From NCBI RefSeq assembly GCF_040536835.1, contig NZ_CP159578.1:2728001-2792000 (forward strand): a stretch of DNA of 64,000 bases, read 5' to 3'. The first letter of the stretch is position 1, and each line of letters opens with the position of its first letter. The position numbers were made by a program, and so were the translations under genes. Of this stretch, positions 58,055 to 64,000 are shown one piece after another. The DNA comes from Salinicola endophyticus (lineage in GTDB: Bacteria; Pseudomonadota; Gammaproteobacteria; Pseudomonadales; Halomonadaceae). The notes under the pieces were generated by a model. That model had not been told where the DNA came from. It saw only the letters and a list, made by a program, of their open reading frames with translations, and did not search any database.

Positions 58055-60553
58055 TCAGGCGAAGACCGGCACCCGGGTCGACTCGCGCGATGGCATGCCG
58101 GACTCGAACCACTCCCGGTGCGCCTGCGTGTCGCTCCAGACGCGGAAGTGCAGCTGCGACATCATCACCGGGTCGTCGAGAAACGCCAGCCGTTCGAGGT
58201 TGCCCATCGCCGCGGGCCCGCGGGTCGCCGCCGCTGCCACGCGCGCTTCCCGGCGTCGGCGCAGCGGCTCCGCGGTGGCGTGACGCGAGGTGCCCAGCGC
58301 CGTCGCCAGCGCATTGGCGACCGGATCGACCACCACCTGCACGAAGTGCGGCGTGGCCGCCGCCGCGTTCATCCGCCCCAGATGACGCACCATTCGCCGC
58401 AGCACGCGTGGCGGATGAGTCTCCTCGGGGATGCGGAACAGCCGCGCGCGGAAGCAGGCACTGCCCAGGCCCACCCGACTCGACAGCGCCGAGACCGGGA
58501 TCGACAGCATCATCGCGCCAACGATCGGCGACAGCCACCACAGGAAGGTCGGCTCCATGAAGTAGACCCCGGTCGCCCACACCGCGCCGATCAGGGTCTG
58601 GCTCCAGTGATTGCGGATCGCATCCCCCCAGGTGGTGTCACTGTTCTCGCGCGAGGGCGAGCGCCACTGGATCGCCCAACCCATCAGCGAAGTGAGCACG
58701 AAGCGGGTATGGAACAGCATCCGCACCGGCGCCAGCGCCATCGAGAACAGCGACTCCAGCACCATGCTGACGAAGACCTTGAACGGCCCGCCGAACTGTC
58801 GGCTGCCCTGGATCCACACCAGCACCACGCTCAGCACCTTGGGCAGGAACAGCAGCGTCGCGGTGGCGCCGAACAGGCCCACGGCCAGGGTCGGGTTCCA
58901 CTGCGGCCAGACCGGGAACATCATCCCCGGCTCGGGGAAGTAGTTCGGCGTGCTCAGGGTGTGCACGGCCAGCAGCGCCGTCGACAGCACCAGGAACAGA
59001 CACCACAGCGGCGCCGAGATGTAGGACATCAGGCCGGTCAGGAAGACCGCGCGATGAACCGGGTGGATCCCCTTGGAGAGGAACAGCCGGAAGTTCATCA
59101 GGTTGCCGTGACACCAGCGGCGGTCGCGGTTGAGCTCGTCGAGCAGATTGGGCGGCATCTCCTCGTAGCTGCCCTCGAGCTCATAGGCGATCCAGACACC
59201 CCAGCCGGCACGCCGCATCAGCGCCGCCTCGACGAAGTCGTGGGAGAGGATTTCGCCCGACATTGAGCCCTTGCCGGGCAGCGGCGCGAGCATGCAGTGG
59301 CGCATGAACGGCGCCATGCGGATGATCGCGTTGTGGCCCCAGTAGTGCGACTCGCCCAGCTGCCAGAAGTGCAGCCCGGCGGTGAACAGCGGACCGTAGA
59401 CGCGGGTCGCGAACTGCTGCATACGCGCATAGAGATTGAGACGCCCCGAGGCGCGCGGCGCGGTCTGCACGATGCCGGCATCCGGGTGTGCCTCCATCAT
59501 CTGCACCAGACGCGTCAGGCAAGCGCCGCTCATCACGCTGTCGGCATCGAGCACCAGCATGTAGCGATAGAGCGCGCCCCAGCGCCGACAGAAGTCGTCG
59601 AGGTTGCCGCTCTTGCGCTTGACCCGGCGCTGGCGCCGACGATAGAAGACCTGACCGAAGGCATCGAGATCGCGGCACAGCGCCAGCCAGGCGTGGGTCT
59701 CGGCGATCGCCGTGTCGGGGTCGAAGGTGTCGCTCAGGATGAACAGATCGAAGTGACGGTCATTGCCGCTCTGGCGCAACGACTCCAGGGTCGCGCGCAC
59801 CCCGGCGAACACCCGCGACACGTCCTCGTTGCAGATCGGCACCAGCAGCGCGGTGCGCGCGCTGGGGTCGATCGGCTCGTCACCCACGTCCGAATCGATG
59901 GCGTAGCGGTCGCGCCCGCGCAGAAGCTGGAAGAAGCCCATCAGCGCGGTCCAGAAACCCGCCGAGACCCAGGCGAACAGCAGCACGAAAAGCCCCAGAA
60001 TGGCCATCTCCAGCCACTGCGCGCCCTGCCCCGGCAGCACCGTGCGCATCTGGTTGGCGGCGATCACGCTCTGCCCGAAGATCAGCACCAGCAGCACCCA
60101 GCGACGCCCGGTAGCGACCCACTGCCAGCGCGGCTTGGGCTTGGCCGGGCGCACGCGACGGCGAAAACCGCGCCCGACCCAGTTGCGGAAACGCTGTCCG
60201 AAACGCACGAACGGGTTGGTCGACCATGCCTCCGGCGCCAGCGGGGTGCGCTGCATCGGCGGCGCGGTCTGCAGACGGGTGATACCCGCCGCATCCGTGG
60301 TGAGAACCTCCGGCGGCGCCAGCGGCGGCTCGGCGTAGGCCAGCGCCAGCCGCCGCCCTACCGACTGCGCCGCGGGATCCTCGGCGTCCGGCTCGTGCCC
60401 GCCCAGGGCGGCGTGCAGCGCGGCCATGTCGTGTGTATCCAGATCGCTCGCCAGCAGGCGCCGCCGCGCCTCGCGGTCCTGGGCCTCGAGCGCCAGGCGC
60501 TCGAGGTACTGATCGGGCGATGCGATCCGCTGTGAGGGAGTCGCATCAACCAT
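58055..60553 (-). CDS. opgH: Glucans biosynthesis glucosyltransferase H
   Basis: An 832-residue inner-membrane GT2 glucosyltransferase that makes and exports the beta-1,2 glucan backbone of osmoregulated periplasmic glucans. Two N-terminal TMs (about 140-205) precede the GT domain with [23 protein letters not shown] near 339 and the DRRWCHGN acceptor motif near 474. A C-terminal TM bundle follows. The ATG at 60553 overlaps the opgG stop by 8 bp. The long frame to 60784 lies inside opgG. Confidence 0.96.
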   Translation of the reverse strand: MVDATPSQRIASPDQYLERLALEAQDREARRRLLASDLDTHDMAALHAALGGHEPDAEDPAAQSVGRRLALAYAEPPLAPPEVLTTDAAGITRLQTAPPMQRTPLAPEAWSTNPFVRFGQRFRNWVGRGFRRRVRPAKPKPRWQWVATGRRWVLLVLIFGQSVIAANQMRTVLPGQGAQWLEMAILGLFVLLFAWVSAGFWTALMGFFQLLRGRDRYAIDSDVGDEPIDPSARTALLVPICNEDVSRVFAGVRATLESLRQSGNDRHFDLFILSDTFDPDTAIAETHAWLALCRDLDAFGQVFYRRRQRRVKRKSGNLDDFCRRWGALYRYMLVLDADSVMSGACLTRLVQMMEAHPDAGIVQTAPRASGRLNLYARMQQFATRVYGPLFTAGLHFWQLGESHYWGHNAIIRMAPFMRHCMLAPLPGKGSMSGEILSHDFVEAALMRRAGWGVWIAYELEGSYEEMPPNLLDELNRDRRWCHGNLMNFRLFLSKGIHPVHRAVFLTGLMSYISAPLWCLFLVLSTALLAVHTLSTPNYFPEPGMMFPVWPQWNPTLAVGLFGATATLLFLPKVLSVVLVWIQGSRQFGGPFKVFVSMVLESLFSMALAPVRMLFHTRFVLTSLMGWAIQWRSPSRENSDTTWGDAIRNHWSQTLIGAVWATGVYFMEPTFLWWLSPIVGAMMLSIPVSALSSRVGLGSACFRARLFRIPEETHPPRVLRRMVRHLGRMNAAAATPHFVQVVVDPVANALATALGTSRHATAEPLRRRREARVAAAATRGPAAMGNLERLAFLDDPVMMSQLHFRVWSDTQAHREWFESGMPSRESTRVPVFA

Positions 60554-62132
60554 TGGCAGGCAACCGGTAGTACCAGGTCTCGGAGAGGCGCTGGTCACCC
60601 TTGTTGAGATAGGCGCGGATATCCAGCGGCTTGCTGTTGTCGCTGCGCTTGACCTTGACGAACACCCGCCAGCCGCCGGTGGCCGGATTGGGCTCGGCGC
60701 GGCTGCTGACCAGCTCACCGTTGTCGCCCACGCTGGCCTGGACACTGATGTTGGCGTCGGCACCCAGACCCGAGAGCGCGGCACCGTCGAAATCGATCAC
60801 GAACGCCAGCGAGCCGTCGGCTTCACGCACCAGATTGTCCTTGAGCACCTCACCGCGCGAGCGGCGGGTCTGCTCGACCCAGGCCAGCGACGGATCGGCA
60901 TAGCGGCTCTCGTTCTTGGTCACGGTGAAACGGTAGTCGTAGTCCAGCGGCGTACCGGGCTCGGGCGCGGTCTCAGGCAGCCACATCGAGACGATGTTGT
61001 CGTTGGTCTCGTTGGGGCTCGGAATCTGGATCAGTTCGATCTTGCCCGCGCCCCACTCGTTCTGCGGCTCGACCCAGGCGCTGGGACGCAGATCGTAGCG
61101 GTTGGCGATATCCTGGTAGGCGGCGAAGTCGTGGTTGCGCTGCATCAGCCCGTAGCCACGCAGCCGTGGAGTCGCCTGCTCGTTGATCATCAGCTTGGCC
61201 GGGTTGGCCAGGGCACGCCAGGTCCAGCCGTTCTGCGAGTCGCTGATCAAAAGGCCATTGGAGTCATGGATGGCGGGGCGATAGTTGAGCTCGGAGGACG
61301 GCTGCGCCGGGCCATAGAGATACATGCTGGTGAGCGGTGCAATGCCCAGCTTCTCGATCGGACGGCGCAGGTAGAGCCGCGACTTGACGTCGACCACGGT
61401 GTCGGCGCCGGGGCGCAGCACGAAACGGTAGGCGCCGGTGACGCTGGCCGAGTCGAGCAGCGCGAAGATGGTCAGGTACTGGCTGCTCTTGCTCGGCTTG
61501 ACGACCCAGAACTCCTTGAAGCGCGGGAACTCTTCACCCGAGGAGAGACCGGTATCGACCGCCAGGCCGCGCCCGGAGACACCGTAGACCTGATCCTTGC
61601 CGACCACGCGGAAATAGCTCGCGCCGAGGAAGACCATGGTCTCGTCCTTGCGCGGGTTGTCGTTGAGCGCGTAGTTCACCTTGAAGCCGGCGATGCCCAG
61701 ATCGGTGCTGTTCTTGACCTTGTCCGAGAGCTGCAGATCACCATAGCTGAAGTCGTCGGGCTTGTAGGTGAAGTCGTGCACCTCACCCTGCTCGTCGACG
61801 CTGTGCAGCTTGATCGCGCTGTCGTAATGCATGCCTTCGTGGAAGAAGCTCAGGGTGAACGGCACCCCATCCCCACTCCAGACATCGCGGTCGCGCTTGA
61901 ACTGGATCTGCTCGTACTGGGCGAAGTTCAGGTTGCGCAGCTCGTCGGGCAGATTGCGTTCCGGTTCACTGTAACCCTGCTGGGAGAGTTCCTCGGCCTG
62001 CTTGGCGACGTCGTCGAAGCCGAAAGCCAGCACGTTCTGGGCGATGCCGCTGAGCAGCAGCCCAGCCAGGGCCGCCGCGGGTATCAGACCCTTGCGTCGT
62101 TGAAGGTTACCTTGCCGGATCGATGCACTCAC
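60546..62132 (-). CDS. opgG: Glucans biosynthesis protein G, periplasmic
   Basis: A 528-residue periplasmic OpgG, needed for glucan branching and release. The signal peptide runs to about residue 36 ([12 protein letters not shown], then [15 protein letters not shown]). Family motifs such as [24 protein letters not shown] and [10 protein letters not shown] are present. The GTG at 62132 has an AAAGGAG site seven bases upstream. Another GTG at 62138 is too close to it. It is translationally coupled to opgH. Confidence 0.95.
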   Translation of the reverse strand: MSASIRQGNLQRRKGLIPAAALAGLLLSGIAQNVLAFGFDDVAKQAEELSQQGYSEPERNLPDELRNLNFAQYEQIQFKRDRDVWSGDGVPFTLSFFHEGMHYDSAIKLHSVDEQGEVHDFTYKPDDFSYGDLQLSDKVKNSTDLGIAGFKVNYALNDNPRKDETMVFLGASYFRVVGKDQVYGVSGRGLAVDTGLSSGEEFPRFKEFWVVKPSKSSQYLTIFALLDSASVTGAYRFVLRPGADTVVDVKSRLYLRRPIEKLGIAPLTSMYLYGPAQPSSELNYRPAIHDSNGLLISDSQNGWTWRALANPAKLMINEQATPRLRGYGLMQRNHDFAAYQDIANRYDLRPSAWVEPQNEWGAGKIELIQIPSPNETNDNIVSMWLPETAPEPGTPLDYDYRFTVTKNESRYADPSLAWVEQTRRSRGEVLKDNLVREADGSLAFVIDFDGAALSGLGADANISVQASVGDNGELVSSRAEPNPATGGWRVFVKVKRSDNSKPLDIRAYLNKGDQRLSETWYYRLPANG

Positions 62133-62764
62133 ACTCACACTCCTTTCAAAACTATCTTGTCCGGTAACAACACGCTCATCCGGTGGCACCACGGACACCG
62201 GGCCGAGCCTGCCGCGGCAGGCGGCAACGAAGCGCGCCGACAACACCTCGCCTTGCCATGGCAAGGGCAATGCGATGATAACTTGCGACGAAAAACGACG
62301 GGATAGCGAAGCATCCGTGCCTCTGTGACAGCCGCAGTCTAGCATAGGCGCCGCCGCCAAGCCGCGCCGACCTATAGAGAGCGCCGCGTCTGCTTCTCGG
62401 CGCAGTACCTGCTGCCAGCCCCCGACAAGATACACATGGAGGCCGGCGTCTGAAGCCATGCTGCCATCCCGGCGATGCCGCTGGCTGGGCATAATGGCGT
62501 ATCTGGCCCTTTTCAGCTACCCCCGGGACCATCCCGCCGGGCACTCGAGCCGCTTGCCACCGCCCTTCTCGGCACGCTCTCCCCCCTGATCGCGCCATTC
62601 GGCTCTTCGATCTCGGTAAGCCCCAGCTCATGCCTAGACATTGCACAGGCTATGTCAGACAAATGGCGAATAGCGCTTTGCGCCCACTTACCCGACACTC
62701 CGCAGCGTAATGCGGCAAGCCCGAGACGGCGCCGCCGGGATGCATTCAACCAGGAACTGCCCCA
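62133..62764. other. Divergent gap opgG / symporter
   Basis: 632 bp with no reading frame that looks like a real protein. It must contain the opgG promoter, which is usually osmoregulated, and that of the symporter. I found no convincing consensus promoter, repeat or known RNA. Confidence 0.5.
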
Positions 62765-64000
62765 ATGCATGCATGGACTCTGATCTCGTTTCTCTTTTTC
62801 ACGGGGCTGGTCGCCTTGATCACATGGCGCATCACCCACCGTGACGATCTCAGCAACACCCGCGGCTACTTTCTCGCCGGACGCAGCCTGACCTTCCCGC
62901 TGATCGCGGGTTCGCTGCTGATGACCAACCTCTCCACCGAGCAGATGGTGGGGCTCAACGGCGCCGCCTTCGCCGACGGCCTGAGCGTCATGGCGTGGGA
63001 AGTGGTCGCCGTGGTCGCACTGGTGCTGCTGGCGCTGTTCTTCCTGCCGCGCTTCCTGCGCAGCGGCATCACCACCGTGCCGCAGCTGCTGCTGGAGCGC
63101 TTCGGCCCGACCACCCAACTGATCTGTAACGTGATCTTCCTGATCGCCTACGCGGTGATCCTGCTGCCGATCATTCTCTACTCCGGTGCCGTGGGCCTGC
63201 AGGGGATGCTCGATCTGCCGGTGCTGACCGGCATCGACTCGAGCACCACCCTGCTGTGGCTGACGGTCTGGGGGGTGGGCCTGATCGGCGCGATCTACGC
63301 GCTGTTCGGCGGCCTGCGCACGGTCGCGGTGTCCGATACCATCAACGCCATCGGCCTGCTGGTGGGCGGTCTGCTGATCGTCTACCTGGGGCTCGACGCG
63401 GTGGGTGACGGCAACGGCATCGCCGCCGGCTGGCACGCGATCCAGCAAGTCCAGCCGGAGCGCCTGAACTCCCTCGGCGGGCCGGACCAGCAGGTCCCGT
63501 GGCCGACGCTGTTCACCGGCGTCTTCCTGATCAACCTCTTCTACTGGTCCACCAACCAGCAGATCATCCAGCGCACCTTTGCCGCGCGCAGCCTCGCCGA
63601 AGGCCAGAAGGGGGTACTGCTGACGGGCTTCCTCAAGCTGCTCGGCCCGCTCTATCTGGTGCTGCCGGGGATCATCGCCTTCCAGCTCTACGCCGGCGAC
63701 GGTATCGCCCCGGACCAGGCCTATGGCCATCTGGTGTTTCATCTGCTGCCGCCGTGGCTGACCGGCTTCTTCGCCGCGGTGATGGTCGGCGCCATCCTCT
63801 CCTCGTTCAACTCGGCACTCAACAGCACCACCACGCTGTTCAGCCTGGGCCTCTACAAGGGTGTGTTCCGCAAGGACGCCAGCGAGGCCGAGGTGGTCAA
63901 GTCGGGCAAGGTGTTCGGCTGGATCATGGCAGTGGCATCGATGGCGATCGCCCCGCTGCTGGCCGGACAGGAGAGCCTGTTCGACTATCTGCAGACGATG
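62765..64000 (+). CDS. yidK: Sodium/solute symporter, YidK-like (C-terminus outside window)
   Basis: 412 residues are present and the frame is open at the window end. It is an SSS-family (SLC5-like) inner-membrane transporter with about ten membrane segments visible. [74 protein letters not shown] and [17 protein letters not shown] follow E. coli YidK closely, so a sugar or related solute is likely. An AGGA site precedes the ATG. It is divergent from opgG. Confidence 0.92.
   Translation, partial: MHAWTLISFLFFTGLVALITWRITHRDDLSNTRGYFLAGRSLTFPLIAGSLLMTNLSTEQMVGLNGAAFADGLSVMAWEVVAVVALVLLALFFLPRFLRSGITTVPQLLLERFGPTTQLICNVIFLIAYAVILLPIILYSGAVGLQGMLDLPVLTGIDSSTTLLWLTVWGVGLIGAIYALFGGLRTVAVSDTINAIGLLVGGLLIVYLGLDAVGDGNGIAAGWHAIQQVQPERLNSLGGPDQQVPWPTLFTGVFLINLFYWSTNQQIIQRTFAARSLAEGQKGVLLTGFLKLLGPLYLVLPGIIAFQLYAGDGIAPDQAYGHLVFHLLPPWLTGFFAAVMVGAILSSFNSALNSTTTLFSLGLYKGVFRKDASEAEVVKSGKVFGWIMAVASMAIAPLLAGQESLFDYLQTM

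Noticed and set aside
62176..62783. Open frames in the opgG/symporter gap
   Set aside because: Arginine-rich compositions, no ribosome-binding sites and no similarity to known proteins. Treated as non-coding.

Overview
The window is chromosomal, visibly GC-rich DNA from a gammaproteobacterium. Gene content and order (rluE-nudJ-mnmA-hflD-purB, aat-bpt-infA with clpS-clpA, ftsK-lolA, opgGH, rmf, NAD-dependent GDH of the 180-kDa class) fit the Halomonas/Halomonadaceae group best. The genus is inferred from protein character, not from a marker search. Nearly every gene is a recognisable housekeeping, RNA-modification or envelope gene. I see no prophage, insertion sequence, CRISPR array, toxin-antitoxin pair or defence island.

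Layout. 1-9.2 kb: a partial LysR regulator divergent from a DJ-1/PfpI protein, an MdtG-like exporter, tRNA-Ser(GGA) followed by a duplicated 3' tail, a YdjA nitroreductase, the translationally coupled yadG-yadH-queF operon, a threefold tRNA-Glu/tRNA-Gly array, msrB, and an exported hydroxyisourate hydrolase. 9.4-21.3 kb: ylqF, alaA, htpX, a MarR regulator with a siderophore-interacting reductase, pdxB, a small WGR protein, rlmKL, rmf, pyrD and a secreted protein built of two beta-sandwich repeats. 21.5-30.1 kb (minus strand): gdhB, then LysR-murI-trmA, then a hemerythrin-like protein. 30.5-38.6 kb: rarA converging on ftsK-lolA, then a chemoreceptor. 38.7-43.5 kb: a bacterial N-degron module (aat, bpt, infA, clpA, clpS). 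43.9-49.7 kb: rluE, nudJ, mnmA, hflD, purB, roxA. 49.8-57.9 kb: envelope genes (glycine-zipper lipoprotein, LpxR-like deacylase, NlpC/P60 lipoprotein, acyltransferase 3, GlsB-like protein), an FKBP isomerase and an 807-residue protein with two DUF1266-like segments. 58.0-62.1 kb: opgG-opgH for periplasmic glucans. 62.8 kb to the end: a YidK-like sodium/solute symporter cut by the window edge.

The most unusual signals are non-coding. tRNA 3' ends are duplicated at two loci: a 76-bp tail repeat at tRNA-Ser, and two short tRNA-Gly tail relics inside the Glu/Gly array, reminiscent of the rtT repeats of E. coli tyrT. There are also two independent 17-bp tandem repeats at gene 3' ends, and a nested inverted repeat with phased A-tract repeats in front of the secreted repeat protein. 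Several starts are non-AUG, chosen from ribosome-binding-site spacing (trmA, bpt, ftsK, opgG, the WGR gene and the DUF1266 gene).
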